64,000 nucleotides of DNA from Desulfovibrio sp. (GTDB lineage: Bacteria; Desulfobacterota; Desulfovibrionia; Desulfovibrionales; Desulfovibrionaceae): contig NZ_JAHZCJ010000010.1 in NCBI RefSeq assembly GCF_019422935.1, forward strand, positions 62,001 to 126,000. Direction: 5' to 3'. The position numbers and the translations under genes were made by a program. Positions 8,792 to 17,950 of the stretch are shown piece by piece (within the stretch, counting starts at the first letter, position 1; every line of letters starts with the position of its first letter). Under the pieces are notes generated by a model. It had not been told where the DNA came from and did not search any database. It worked only from the letters and a program-made list of their open reading frames with translations.

Positions 8792-9997
8792 TTAACAGCA
8801 CTCCTGAGCGGGAGTACGCGCTGAGGGGCAGGTGCAGCGTCTTTCCAGCAGATGAAAAATCAGGCCCGCCAAGGCAAAAGCGCCGCCAGTGAGCATGACG
8901 CCGGGCCAGCGGTATGCCGCCCAGGCTTGGCTGGCCGCAGCAGAACCCAGCGAACCGCCCAGAAAAAATACCGTCATGTAAATGGTGTTCACCCTGCCGC
9001 GCGCCGACTCGGACAAACCCAGAATAAGCGACTGATTGGACACCTGCGCAATGGACACGCCGAAATCAAGCACAATAACCCCGAGCACAAGGGCTGTCAT
9101 GCCGCTGAAGCTCATGATGCCGAAAGCCGCGATGCTTGTGAGCGCGCCGATCAACACGCCGCACCTGACGCCAAAGCGGTCTGTCAGCCTGCCCCCAGCC
9201 TGCGCTGCCAGTACGCCCACCAGCCCAACGATGCCGAACGAACCCGCCACGCTTGCGCCAAGCCCGTAAGCCGGGCCTTGCAGATACAGCGCAAGCACTG
9301 ACCAGAAGGCGCAGAACGCTCCGAACACGCAAGCCTGAATAATGGAGGCATAGCGCAGCGCACGGTAATCCCGCAAAAGTTGCAGCATGGAGACCAGCAA
9401 CCGCCCGTATGGCAGGCTCGATTTGCGCGGCAGATCAGGCAAGCGCCATGCAAGCAGCGCGCTCAGCAGCACGGCAAAGGCGCAGGCCAGCCAGAAAGCC
9501 TCGCGCCAGCCCAGCCACTGGCCCACCGCGCCAGACACCACACGGGCCAGCAATATGCCGCACAAAACACCGCTAAAGGCAATGCCGACGGCCTTGCCTC
9601 GCTCGCCTTCCCTGGCAAGGTCAGCGGCCATGGGAACCACCATCTGCGTAATGGTGGCGGCCACCCCCATACCAGTCGAGGCCGCCATGAGAACCGCCAT
9701 GCCCGGCGCCAGAGCCGCAAGAGCTGCGGAAACCACCAATAGTGCGCAGAGAATCAGAACCAGCCTTTTTCTGTTCAGCGTGTCGCACAGCGGCACGAGA
9801 AACAGAAGCCCAAGGGTGTAGCCCACCTGGGTGATGGTGGCCACAAGGCCCACATGGTCGCCGCCCTTGAGTTCCCCGGCGATCAGCCCCAGCACAGGCT
9901 GATTATAGTAAATGTTGGCTACGGCCAACCCCGCGGCAAGAGCCAGCAGGTATATGAGCGACCCGTTCTGCTGAGGGTCTGTGGTTTCCGTCTTCAT
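8792..9997 (-). CDS. MFS transporter, DHA1-like drug/metabolite exporter
   Basis: 401 residues from the ATG at 9997 (MKTETTDPQQNG), which has AAGGAAC seven bases upstream. Hydropathy shows about twelve membrane helices. LAAGLAVANIYYNQPVLGLI near the N-terminus and FLVPLCDTLNRKRLVL in the loop between helices 2 and 3 (the MFS motif A position) place it in the DHA1 group of small-molecule/proton antiporters. It follows the SDR gene by 81 bp on the same strand. The pair lies divergent from a LysR regulator, a common arrangement for an inducible detoxification or export module. The substrate is unknown. The C-terminus is short and Cys-containing (RRCTCPSAR). Confidence 0.88.
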   Translation of the reverse strand: MKTETTDPQQNGSLIYLLALAAGLAVANIYYNQPVLGLIAGELKGGDHVGLVATITQVGYTLGLLFLVPLCDTLNRKRLVLILCALLVVSAALAALAPGMAVLMAASTGMGVAATITQMVVPMAADLAREGERGKAVGIAFSGVLCGILLARVVSGAVGQWLGWREAFWLACAFAVLLSALLAWRLPDLPRKSSLPYGRLLVSMLQLLRDYRALRYASIIQACVFGAFCAFWSVLALYLQGPAYGLGASVAGSFGIVGLVGVLAAQAGGRLTDRFGVRCGVLIGALTSIAAFGIMSFSGMTALVLGVIVLDFGVSIAQVSNQSLILGLSESARGRVNTIYMTVFFLGGSLGSAAASQAWAAYRWPGVMLTGGAFALAGLIFHLLERRCTCPSARTPAQECC

Positions 9998-10078
9998 GGC
10001 ATGTTCCTTTATGTCTGTTTGCGATAGTTGCGCGCGATATGCGCGGCACATAACCGATATGAAAATTTGCCTCAGGCC

Positions 10079-10831
10079 CTAGACCATGCCACCATTGGCA
10101 CGGATGGTCTGTCCGTTGATCCAGCCGCCGTCCCTACCAGCCAGAAAGGCTACTACTGAGGCTATATCTTCCGGCTGGGCAAGGCGCTCCAGCGGCGGCA
10201 GCTTTGCCATTGCCTCCACCTGCCCTTCCGTTTTGCCCTCAAAAAACAGATCAGTGGCTGTGGGGCCAGGTGCCACAGCGTTGACCGTGATGTCGCGGCC
10301 TCGCAGTTCTTTGGAAAAAATGCCGGTCATGGTTTCCACAGCGGACTTTGTAGCCGCATAGACGGCATATCCCGGCAGGGCAAGGCGGTTGACGCTGGTG
10401 GAAAGATTGATGATGCGTCCGCCTTCGTGCATTCGGGCGGCAGCCAGCCGCAGCATATTGAAAACGCCCTTGATATTGGTGCTCACGATACGGTCAAACA
10501 GAGCATCGTCCGTCTGCGCCAGCGGCACCATGCCCGGCTGCATAAGCCCGGCGTTGTTCACAAGCACCCTCACAGTGCCGAAAACGCTTTCGCAGGTAGA
10601 AAACAAGTCAGCCGCCTGCTCGGGAACCGTCACATCGGCCTTGACTGCAAGGGCGCGGCCCCCTTGGGCGCATATATCAGCCGCCAGGGCCTCGGCCTTG
10701 CCAGCGCTGCTGGCGTAGTTGACGACAACGGCCAGGCCGTCCCCAGCCAGCCGCCGGGCAATGGCCGCGCCAATGCCGCGCGCCGCGCCGGTAACAATGG
10801 CCGCATTGGGTGATGAAGTCTGCATGCTCAT
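10079..10831 (-). CDS. Short-chain dehydrogenase/reductase (SDR) family oxidoreductase
   Basis: 250 residues. The ATG at 10831 follows GGAGG by about six bases; the frame continues upstream but the added residues have no family character. It is a classical SDR: the dinucleotide-binding glycine motif is TGAARGIG (14-21), NNAG is present, and the active site is a serine in LSTS (around 144-146) plus YAATK (Y158, K162). NYASSAGKAEAL after beta-2 favours NADP. The late motif is GPTATDLF. It resembles 3-oxoacyl-ACP-reductase-like or glucose-dehydrogenase-like SDRs, but the substrate cannot be assigned. It is likely transcribed with the downstream MFS gene and controlled by the divergent LysR regulator through the shared 98-bp spacer. 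Confidence 0.9.
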   Translation of the reverse strand: MSMQTSSPNAAIVTGAARGIGAAIARRLAGDGLAVVVNYASSAGKAEALAADICAQGGRALAVKADVTVPEQAADLFSTCESVFGTVRVLVNNAGLMQPGMVPLAQTDDALFDRIVSTNIKGVFNMLRLAAARMHEGGRIINLSTSVNRLALPGYAVYAATKSAVETMTGIFSKELRGRDITVNAVAPGPTATDLFFEGKTEGQVEAMAKLPPLERLAQPEDIASVVAFLAGRDGGWINGQTIRANGGMV

Positions 10832-10906
10832 GTGTGCCTCCACTTTGTTTGCTTTGTTGAAAGCACAATGCTGGTTGGGGCGGATAATTGGTAGACGCAT
10901 GGCCTT

Positions 10907-10938
10907 CATATTGGTTATACGGATTACGTATGACAATA
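10907..10938. promoter_or_regulatory. Candidate LysR-type operator overlapping the regulator's start codon
   Basis: ATACG-GATTA-CGTAT (10917-10931) is a perfect 5-bp inverted repeat with N5 spacing, flanked by ATATTG on the left and CAATAT on the right, extending the dyad with a one-base offset. It fits the LTTR T-N11-A pattern. The ATG of the regulator (10930) lies inside the right arm. Confidence 0.5.
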
Positions 10939-11877
10939 TTTTCAAATCTGGCCCTGTTGCGTAGTTTTGTGAGCATTGCCGAAAGCGGCAGCATCTCGGC
11001 TGCGGCCCGCAACATGGGCCTTACCCAGCCAACCCTCAGCCGCCAGCTTGCGCAGATTGAGGAGGAATGCGGCACCGTGCTGCTGCGGCGCGATACGCAC
11101 CGCATGCACCTCACAGACATGGGCGCAAAGGTGCTGGCCGATGCCCGCGCCATGCTGAACATGGCTGAAGAATGCGAGCGCCGCCTGCGCGTGGATCAGA
11201 CCGCCCTCATGGGGCATATCCGCTTTTTCTCCACCATTGACTTTGGTCAGAGCGTGGTCAGCAAGTTTCTGGCCCGGTTCATGCTGCAAAATCCTGCCAT
11301 CACCGTTGATCTGGTGTACTCGAACAGGCCCTTGCGCATGCTTGAAGAAGGCTGCGACGCCGGCGTGGTAGCCGGGAGCGTTGCCGATGAAACGGTTATC
11401 GTCAGACCATTGGGCATGATACGCAGGTATCCCGTTGCCGCGCCCGCATTTCTTGAAGGGAGGCAACTGCCTGAAACACCAGCCGACATTGCGGCCTGGC
11501 CCTGGCTCACGCTGGGTACGGAAGTTTTTGGCGGCGCGCGCAACATCACCCTTTTTACTGAATCAGGCGAGGAGCAAACCCTGCATGTAAACCCCATGCT
11601 GACGGCAGAGGGCGTCACGGCCCTGCGCGAAGCGGCCTTGCTGGGGCTTGGGGTGTCCCCCCTGCCGGGCTGGCTGGTGACGGAAGACCTCGCTGCGGGG
11701 CGGCTTGTGCGTCTGTTGCCCCAATGGCGTGCGCGTGAACTGCCCGCCCATGTGGTTTACCCGGTGCAAAAAGGTTTGCCCCTGCGCGTGCGGGCCCTAG
11801 TGGATTTTATGACGGAACACGTCAAGGAGCTGCTGGCGCGGCCCTGCGTGTGCCCCGGCGCAGGCAGCAAAAAGTAA
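10930..11877 (+). CDS. LysR-family transcriptional regulator
   Basis: 315 residues. The N-terminal winged helix-turn-helix is typical: LALLRSFVSIAESGSISAAARNMGLTQPTLSRQLAQIEEE (within residues 6-47, here described as one motif block read in two halves). An effector-binding domain with periplasmic-binding-protein fold follows (IRFFSTIDFGQSVV onward). ATG 10930 fits the family start exactly, but no Shine-Dalgarno precedes it, and the start codon lies inside the dyad described for the operator. It is divergent from the SDR-MFS pair, which it probably controls along with its own gene. Effector unknown. Confidence 0.9.
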   Translation: MTIFSNLALLRSFVSIAESGSISAAARNMGLTQPTLSRQLAQIEEECGTVLLRRDTHRMHLTDMGAKVLADARAMLNMAEECERRLRVDQTALMGHIRFFSTIDFGQSVVSKFLARFMLQNPAITVDLVYSNRPLRMLEEGCDAGVVAGSVADETVIVRPLGMIRRYPVAAPAFLEGRQLPETPADIAAWPWLTLGTEVFGGARNITLFTESGEEQTLHVNPMLTAEGVTALREAALLGLGVSPLPGWLVTEDLAAGRLVRLLPQWRARELPAHVVYPVQKGLPLRVRALVDFMTEHVKELLARPCVCPGAGSKK

Positions 11878-11978
11878 GGGTTAGCCTCGGTAAATGGTGT
11901 GCCAGGCAGCCCAGAAGCGCTACAGCAATTCCAGATGAAAGGGATTGGAGAAAATAACAATCTAACGCCACAACTCCA

Positions 11979-12017
11979 CAAAAAAATCCTGCCCTCCCCA
12001 AACGGGATGCGGCAGGA
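11979..12017 (-). terminator. Intrinsic terminator after the GGDEF gene
   Basis: On the minus strand TCCTGCC (12017-12011) pairs with GGCAGGA (11993-11987), with additional inner pairing ATCCC/GGGGA, followed by TTTTTTTG. It is about 35 nt past the minus-strand stop codon. Confidence 0.75.
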
Positions 12018-12051
12018 AAACATAAACAAGGGCAGCGGCAGCTAAAGGGCT

Positions 12052-13386
12052 TTATACTGTACTGGCCTTGACCCTGTTGCGCCCTGTATTTTTGGCCTCG
12101 TAAAGCGCCTTATCGGCGGCTTCAAGGATTTTGGCTGCAAGCTGGGAAGGCGACACCTTTTCAAACCGGCTCTGCACCGTGGCCACCCCGGCGCTTATGG
12201 TCACATAGTTGCGATCGCTGCCCGCGTGGGGCGTTTTGAGATCACACACCGCTGCCCGCAAAGCTTCGCATACTTCATGGGCGTTGCGGTCATCGCATTC
12301 GGGCAACACCACGGCAAACTCCTCGCCGCCATAGCGGAACAGCTCTCCCCCCATATCTTCCAGCGAATCCTTCATGGCTCTGGCGACCTGGGCCAGGCAT
12401 TCATCGCCTGCCAGATGCCCGTACTTGTCGTTATAAAACTTGAAGAAGTCGATATCTATGAGGATCACAGAGAGGTTGCCCGCGCGGCGGTTGCACACGG
12501 CAGCCTCTCTGCGCAGGATGGCGTCAAAAAATCTTCTGTTATACGCGCCCGTGAGGTGATCGTGAATGGACATATGGCGCAGGCGCTCGTTGGCTTCCTT
12601 GAGTTTGCGTTCCAGCGATTTGCGCTCTGTAATATCAAAATACGCCAGCGACAGCGCGGTTATGCCACCTGAGGCATTGCGGACAGGCGTGACGGAAACA
12701 GCGTAATCCCTGTTGTCGATCCTCACTTCATGGTCAGAAACCCGCCCACCCGTATCAAGATTGCAAAAGTCGCTCTGGATGTTTGCTTCCAGCTCAGGAT
12801 GCAACAAAGAAATATGCGCGCCACTCGTATCAAACAATGACCGCCCGGAGAGTTGCACATGATGCTCGTTGGCAGAAATAAGCACGCCGTTGCGGTCAAC
12901 AACACACATGGCAATGGGGGCTGTGGCGTAGATGGTGTCCAGGTCAATGGATGTGGAAATTCCCGCAGAATACAGGGCAATGTTGGCAATAACCCGCTCT
13001 ACGCCTTTAAATCCCATCAGGCCGTAACCGTCATCAAACAGTGGCTCGCCGCTCATTTCCAGCAGAAACAGCACCCCATCGCTTTTCCGCACATAATGGC
13101 CGACCACGTTTGAAAAGGCGCGCGGTTCGCCATATTCATCCATAAGGGTTTCCATGGCCATCTGCTGGTCAGCGGCGTCCATGCCGAAAAACAGAGACTG
13201 ACCTTTTACCGTTGGAATGCCAAGAATTGCGGACTTGAAAGGGACATCGTCGCAATAACACAAATCTGGCCCGGCTACCCATTCCCAGGACTGATGATTA
13301 CTACTACGCTGCATTGGCGACTCGGGATTTACCCAAAAAAGAAAAGGGATTTTGACAATGGTCTGCTGGCTGGCAGGCCCATCCAA
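12052..13386 (-). CDS. PAS-GGDEF protein, probable diguanylate cyclase
   Basis: Up to 444 residues if translated from TTG at 13386; an in-frame ATG at 13314 would give 420 residues, and neither has a strong SD. One or two PAS-like sensor segments occupy the first ~260 residues (TIYATAPIAMCVVDRNGVL is a clear PAS start, ending DITERKSLERKLKEANERL, a coiled linker). The GGDEF domain follows: HDHLTGAYNRRFF, then ILIDIDFFKFYNDKYGHLAGDE, then RYGGEEF (GGEEF at 353-357). The active-site signature and metal-binding Asp residues are intact, so c-di-GMP synthesis is expected. The RxxD inhibitory I-site that often lies five residues before GGEEF is absent (DMGG instead), so product feedback through that site is not expected. 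No membrane segment is seen; the protein is probably cytosolic. Confidence 0.9.
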   Translation of the reverse strand: MDGPASQQTIVKIPFLFWVNPESPMQRSSNHQSWEWVAGPDLCYCDDVPFKSAILGIPTVKGQSLFFGMDAADQQMAMETLMDEYGEPRAFSNVVGHYVRKSDGVLFLLEMSGEPLFDDGYGLMGFKGVERVIANIALYSAGISTSIDLDTIYATAPIAMCVVDRNGVLISANEHHVQLSGRSLFDTSGAHISLLHPELEANIQSDFCNLDTGGRVSDHEVRIDNRDYAVSVTPVRNASGGITALSLAYFDITERKSLERKLKEANERLRHMSIHDHLTGAYNRRFFDAILRREAAVCNRRAGNLSVILIDIDFFKFYNDKYGHLAGDECLAQVARAMKDSLEDMGGELFRYGGEEFAVVLPECDDRNAHEVCEALRAAVCDLKTPHAGSDRNYVTISAGVATVQSRFEKVSPSQLAAKILEAADKALYEAKNTGRNRVKASTV

Positions 13387-13833
13387 AGTTGGGGGATATC
13401 TCTATACCGATTTTTTCTGCTCAGGTACAGATGTTTTAGGGCACACGTTATTTATACGATTTCATATATATTCAATATGTTTTTATTAAAAAAATAATAT
13501 TTATACAAAAAAATACTGTATTTTTAGCATTAATACAGATAGATACTAACAAAAAAAGAACTTTATACGCAGTATTTATTTAAAAATATTCTATTTAATT
13601 TAATAACTGCACCTCATTATTATAATTGCGTATGATGATAAATTTTCATTACAGTATATTTCTTATAGCGCTTTCCCAAGCGGCAAAAATATAATGCATG
13701 ACATATCTATCAACCTCGTGTCGTATTGATACCAACACGCCGCAATCTCTGAAATTTTCACAACCCAGAATGCGCTGTGCTGCCCGCTGGCTCCGTTGCC
13801 TCCGGCCTACGCCCTTCCGCCCAATGACTTGGC
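13387..13833. other. AT-rich intergenic region upstream of the GGDEF gene
   Basis: About 450 bp. From 13430 to 13690 it is strongly AT-rich, with repeated TATTT/AAATA runs. It must contain the minus-strand promoter of the GGDEF gene and may bend DNA or bind nucleoid proteins. Small open frames here lack SD and coding character. Confidence 0.4.
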
Positions 13834-13872
13834 AAAAAACTGGGCGGCACGGCGAAGTACGCCATGCCGCCC
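13834..13872 (-). terminator. Intrinsic terminator for upp-uraA
   Basis: On the minus strand GGGCGGCA-x-GGCG pairs with CGCC-x-TGCCGCCC (13872-13842; 12 paired bases with one internal mismatch and a 5-nt loop), followed within two bases by TTTTTT. It lies about 120 nt downstream of the uraA stop. Confidence 0.82.
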
Positions 13873-13990
13873 GCAGACAGACAACACCCATCAGCCAAAT
13901 CGCATAGAAAAGGGATCAGGCAAGATCAGCCATATGCCGCGCCTGACCAACGCGAACCTTAAAAAAATCCGCGCCGCAGAAACTCTGTAT

Positions 13991-15250
13991 CTAGGTACGG
14001 CTTCTGGGCAGCAGCAGATTGAGCAACACGCCCGTAACCGCCGCAAGACCGATGCCGCCAAGTTTAAACGAACCAATGCTGAACTGCATGCCGCCCACGC
14101 CAAAGATGATGATAAGCGCGACAATGATCATGTTGCGCGGCTCCATCAGATCCTTGCCAGCCCGCACCAGCGTGTTCAGGCCCACAACCATGATCGCGCC
14201 GAACAGCAGAATCATGATGCCGCCCATGACGGGCACGGGGATGGAGCCAAGGAACGCGCCGATTTTGGCCACAAACGACAGCAGGATTGAACACATGGCA
14301 GCCCAGGTCATCACGGCGGGGTTGAACACCCGCGTAAGGCTCACCGCGCCAATAACTTCGGCATAGGTGGTGCAGGGCGGGCCGCCCACAAAACCGGCAG
14401 CCATGGTGGCAACGCCATCGCCGAACATGGTGGCGTGAACGCCGGGATCTTTCAGGTAGTCGCGCCCGGTAATAGAGCTGATGGCGACAATATCGCCAAA
14501 ATGCTCAATGGCCGGAGCAAGCGTGATGGGCATGATAAACAGTATGGGTTCCCAGGCGAACTCGGGGAAGGTAAACGAGGGCATCTGCAACCAGGGAGTT
14601 GCGGCAACCTTTGTCCAATCACCCACGCCGAAAAACATCGAAACAATAAAGCCCGCCGCAATGCCGCACAAAATGGGCATGAGGCGCAAAAAGCCCTTGC
14701 CCATGAGCGACACCAGCACGGTAACGGCCAACGACGTCATGGAAATCCACAGGGCTGTGTTTTCAGGCACCAGCACAACCGCGCCGTCGCCTGTTCTGCC
14801 CAGGGCCATATGCACCGCCACCGGAGCCAGAATAAGGCCGATAACCATAATGACCGGGCCGGTCACAATGGGCGGCAGCACACGCAGCACCACATCCGTG
14901 CCACGCCAGCGGATAAGCCCGCTCAAAAGAAAATACACCAGACCGGAGCAAACAAGCCCGCCGAGGGTCTGCGCCATGCCCCAGGTCTGAACGCCATAAA
15001 TGATGGGCGCAATAAAGGCAAAGGACGAAGCAAGAAAAATGGGTACCTTGCCCCGTGTGCAGATTTGAAACAACAACGTGCCCACACCTGCGGTGAAGAG
15101 CGCCACGTTGCTGTCAAGCCCGGTCAACAGGGGAACAAGAACAAGAGCGCCAAAGGCCACAAAGAGCATTTGCGCGCCTATAAGACAATCCCTGAAGCGA
15201 AAATTATAGTCAGTGGGTGCAATTTCGCGCCGCGTACTGGCTGTGCTCAT
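13991..15250 (-). CDS. uraA: Uracil permease (NAT/NCS2 family)
   Basis: 419 residues, about fourteen hydrophobic segments. Near the N-terminus DYNFRFRDCLIGAQMLFVAFGA and VPLLTGLDSNVAL are typical of uracil/xanthine permeases. PAIEHFGDI and FVGGPPCTTYAEVIGAV are the substrate-site motifs of UraA (the conserved Glu in PAIEH and in TTYAE). It is expected to import uracil by proton symport across the inner membrane. GAGGG precedes the ATG. It lies 11 bp after upp, so the two form a uracil-salvage operon that ends at the hairpin at 13834-13872. Confidence 0.94.
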   Translation of the reverse strand: MSTASTRREIAPTDYNFRFRDCLIGAQMLFVAFGALVLVPLLTGLDSNVALFTAGVGTLLFQICTRGKVPIFLASSFAFIAPIIYGVQTWGMAQTLGGLVCSGLVYFLLSGLIRWRGTDVVLRVLPPIVTGPVIMVIGLILAPVAVHMALGRTGDGAVVLVPENTALWISMTSLAVTVLVSLMGKGFLRLMPILCGIAAGFIVSMFFGVGDWTKVAATPWLQMPSFTFPEFAWEPILFIMPITLAPAIEHFGDIVAISSITGRDYLKDPGVHATMFGDGVATMAAGFVGGPPCTTYAEVIGAVSLTRVFNPAVMTWAAMCSILLSFVAKIGAFLGSIPVPVMGGIMILLFGAIMVVGLNTLVRAGKDLMEPRNMIIVALIIIFGVGGMQFSIGSFKLGGIGLAAVTGVLLNLLLPRSRT

Positions 15251-15261
15251 GGGGTCCCTCG

Positions 15262-15888
15262 CTACTTGGTTCCGAAGATACGGTCGCCGGCATCGCCGAG
15301 ACCAGGGATGATATAGCCTTTTTCGTTCAGATGGTCGTCAATGGCGGCGGTGTAGATGTCCACATCCGGATGGGCGGCCTTGACCTTGGCGATCCCTTCG
15401 GGCGCGCACACAAGGTTGAGGCTGCAAATCTGCTTGCAGCCGTGGCGCTTCAGCAGGCTGATGGCGGCAATAAGCGAGCCGCCGGTTGCCAGCATGGGGT
15501 CAAGGATGATGGCAAGCCGCTGATCCATATCTGTAGCGAGCTTTACGTAATATTCAACGGGTTCAAGTGTTTCTTCGTTGCGGTACAGGCCCACAACGCT
15601 GATCTTGGCGCCGGGGATCATGTCCAGCACGCCGTCCATGAGGCCAAGGCCAGCGCGAAGGATCGGAACAACCGTCACCATCTTGCCCGAAATGACCTCG
15701 ATTTCCACCGGCCCGGCCCAGCCTTCAACCGTGTGCTTTTCCGTGCGAAAGCCCTTGGTGGCTTCGTAAATGAGCAGACTTGCGATTTCGTTGGAAACAG
15801 AACGAAATTCGCGCGTGGAGGTGGCCCCCATGCGCAAAATGCCCAACTTGTGGCGCACAAGAGGATGATCAACGACATAAACGGCCAT
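15262..15888 (-). CDS. upp: Uracil phosphoribosyltransferase
   Basis: 208 residues, the usual length. It makes UMP from uracil and PRPP. Features: [20 protein letters not shown] at the N-terminus, [27 protein letters not shown] (uracil-site segment) and the PRPP loop [16 protein letters not shown]. The C-terminus has [27 protein letters not shown], the uracil-binding tail. A canonical AAGGAGG lies five bases before the ATG. First gene of the upp-uraA operon. Confidence 0.97.
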   Translation of the reverse strand: MAVYVVDHPLVRHKLGILRMGATSTREFRSVSNEIASLLIYEATKGFRTEKHTVEGWAGPVEIEVISGKMVTVVPILRAGLGLMDGVLDMIPGAKISVVGLYRNEETLEPVEYYVKLATDMDQRLAIILDPMLATGGSLIAAISLLKRHGCKQICSLNLVCAPEGIAKVKAAHPDVDIYTAAIDDHLNEKGYIIPGLGDAGDRIFGTK

Positions 15889-15942
15889 AAAGCCTCCTTA
15901 GCTATGCATAACTGACTGGGTGGAAAAAATTAAAACCGGAAT

Positions 15943-15971
15943 ACGCTAGTCTTAATAACTGCTCGTGTCAA
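15943..15971 (-). promoter_or_regulatory. Candidate sigma-70 promoter for upp-uraA
   Basis: On the minus strand a perfect -35 TTGACA (15971-15966), a 17-bp spacer and TAGCGT (15948-15943) as a weak -10. Predicted start about 15936, roughly 50 nt before the upp ATG. Confidence 0.5.
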
Positions 15972-16102
15972 CGATACTTGCGGACCGGCGCATTGCCTTG
16001 GCTGTGCGGCATGCGCTAGAGTTTCACAGCTTTGCACAGGCCAGAAGCATGCCTGATCCCTGCCCTGCAGCACCCCAAACATCCCCACATGGAGGCCATG
16101 CC

Positions 16103-17200
16103 ATGCCCGCCACAGTTTATTATGCAGATATGCACTGTCGATCGCACGAGGACAGCAAAATCGCCAAAGTTGCCCGCCTTTGCGATGCGCTCAATCTGAA
16201 GAAAATCATCAAGAAAAAAGAGCTTGCCGCCATCAAGCTGCACTTTGGCGAATACGGCAACGACACGCACCTCAACCCCACGCTGGTGCGCCAGGTTGTA
16301 AACAAGGTCATGGAAGCAGGCGGCAAACCATTTCTGACAGACACAACAACTCTGTATTCCGGCAGCCGTCACAATGCCGTTGACCATATGCAAACGGCAT
16401 ACGCCCACGGCTTCGCGCCTTCGGTTGTGCATGCCCCCATCATTCTGGCCGATGGCCTGTATGGGGAAAATGACGTGCCCGTGCGCATCAACGCCAAGCA
16501 TTTCAAAGACGTGCATATCGCCACAGAGATACGGCGCGCCCCGGCGATGGTGGTATTGTCGCACTTTAAAGGGCATGAAATGGCGGGATTTGGCGGCGCG
16601 ATCAAGAATCTTGCCATGGGCGGCGCGGCCGTGCGCGGCAAAAAAGAACAACACGCCACCCACGTATCTGTCAGCGAAAAAAAATGCGTGGGCTGCGCCA
16701 AGTGCGTCAGGGTGTGTCCGCAGCATGCGCTCAGCATGAAAAGTAAAAAAAGCGTTGTGGACATTGAAAAATGCATCGGCTGCTTTGAATGCATCACTGT
16801 TTGCCCAGAAAAGGCAATTAGTATAGATTGGGAAACAGAGATGCAGCCCTTTATCGAGCGCATGACAGAATACGCTTATGGCGCTGTAAAAGGCCGCAAA
16901 AAGAGCGTTTGCTACATCAATTTTGTACTCAACGTAACACCCGACTGCGATTGCGCCCCCTGGAGCGACATGCCGCTGGTGCCGGATGTGGGCATTCTGG
17001 CCTCTACCGACCCGGTGGCTCTGGATCAGGCCTGTTTTGACCTTGTGTCAAAAGCCCCCTCTCTCGGTCAGGAGGCCTCGGCCCAAACGGTCGCAGACAA
17101 ATTTTCCGCCCGCTGGCCGCACACATGCGGACAGGTGCAACTGAGCTATGGCGAATCACTGGGCCTTGGAAGCCGCGAATACAAGCTCAAAAAAATCTAG
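16103..17200 (+). CDS. DUF362 protein with two 4Fe-4S ferredoxin motifs
   Basis: 365 residues from ATG 16103, which has GGAGG seven bases upstream; the frame extends upstream without coding character. The N-terminal ~190 residues are the DUF362 domain (KIAKVARLCDALNL, AAIKLHFGEYGND, FLTDTTTLYSGSRHNAVDH, HFKGHEMAGFGGAIKNLAMG). A bacterial dicluster ferredoxin insert follows, with CVGCAKCVRVCP (about 195-206) and CIGCFECITVCP (about 226-237), then the end of DUF362 (CDCAPWSDMPLVPDVGILAS). Such proteins are common in anaerobes and are thought to act in electron transfer or metal/cofactor handling; the specific role is unknown. Soluble, with no signal peptide. Divergent from upp. Confidence 0.9.
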   Translation: MPATVYYADMHCRSHEDSKIAKVARLCDALNLKKIIKKKELAAIKLHFGEYGNDTHLNPTLVRQVVNKVMEAGGKPFLTDTTTLYSGSRHNAVDHMQTAYAHGFAPSVVHAPIILADGLYGENDVPVRINAKHFKDVHIATEIRRAPAMVVLSHFKGHEMAGFGGAIKNLAMGGAAVRGKKEQHATHVSVSEKKCVGCAKCVRVCPQHALSMKSKKSVVDIEKCIGCFECITVCPEKAISIDWETEMQPFIERMTEYAYGAVKGRKKSVCYINFVLNVTPDCDCAPWSDMPLVPDVGILASTDPVALDQACFDLVSKAPSLGQEASAQTVADKFSARWPHTCGQVQLSYGESLGLGSREYKLKKI

Positions 17201-17950
17201 CACCCTGCGCATCGCAACATCAGGGCGTATGCCTCCCCGGTTAGATGTCTTGATGTTGCGATGCGTAGTTGCGACCAGTTTCCTCACGGCTGCCCTGCTG
17301 CCAGTTGTGAACATGAGCAGATGGCGGGGAACCATCTGAAAAAAACGCCCCCAAATTGTCACAAATTTGTAATGTATTTGTCACAATAATCACGATTTAG
17401 TATGATATATTTAAAAATTTTATTTATTATTTATACGTTAACAATTTTTTTAAATTTATTTTAAAAAATAAAAATAAATTTTTTCCGCTAAAAAAATTTA
17501 GGACAGGAGTTTTTTCAAAAATTACATTATGTTTTTTTGTTTTATAATTATTACATATTATATTTAATAAATTTTAAATAATATTTTTATGTACTATATA
17601 ATTTTTATTTTAAAAAAAATTTCATACTTACAAATCAACTGTAGTAGTCGCCATATTTTCAGCAAAAGCGGCAAGATTCCAGATTTCTACATTTTTGTTG
17701 AAAACAATCATTTCGGCGTGGATTCAGGATATAAGAGCTTCTTCAACTTTTTTTTGCAAATAACAGTTGAATTTTAGGTAGATCGTCACTTAAGTTTGCC
17801 TCAGCTTTTGACCCGTCAGAGTCTGACGCACCGGAACGTATTGGGAAACGTGGGCGCGTCGGCTGGTCATAATTGCCCCCCTGCTGTGGACAGGGATAAG
17901 TTTTCATTGTCAAACGGCATCTAAGTTTTACTAGCGAGGAGGTTTACAGG
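17201..17950. other. Long AT-rich control region upstream of the TRAP operon
   Basis: 750 bp without a supported gene. Bases about 17340-17790 are extremely AT-rich, unlike flanking DNA. TTGTCACAA occurs twice in direct orientation (17357-17365 and 17379-17387), with palindromic ACAAATTTGT (17361-17370) overlapping the first copy. A 15-bp perfect dyad CGTCAGA-G-TCTGACG lies at 17814-17828. These are candidate regulatory sites for dctPQM. Confidence 0.5.
17814..17828. promoter_or_regulatory. Perfect dyad CGTCAGA-G-TCTGACG upstream of dctP
   Basis: Seven-base inverted repeats around a single G, 123 bp before the dctP start. No long T-run follows, so an operator is more likely than a terminator. 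Confidence 0.45.

Noticed and set aside
13649..13907. Small open frames on both strands next to the upp-uraA terminator
   Set aside because: They overlap the terminator hairpin and lack start signals or recognisable sequence.
17589..17777. Open frame of 62 codons in the AT-rich dctP control region
   Set aside because: Composition is that of random AT-rich DNA, with no SD and no coding bias.
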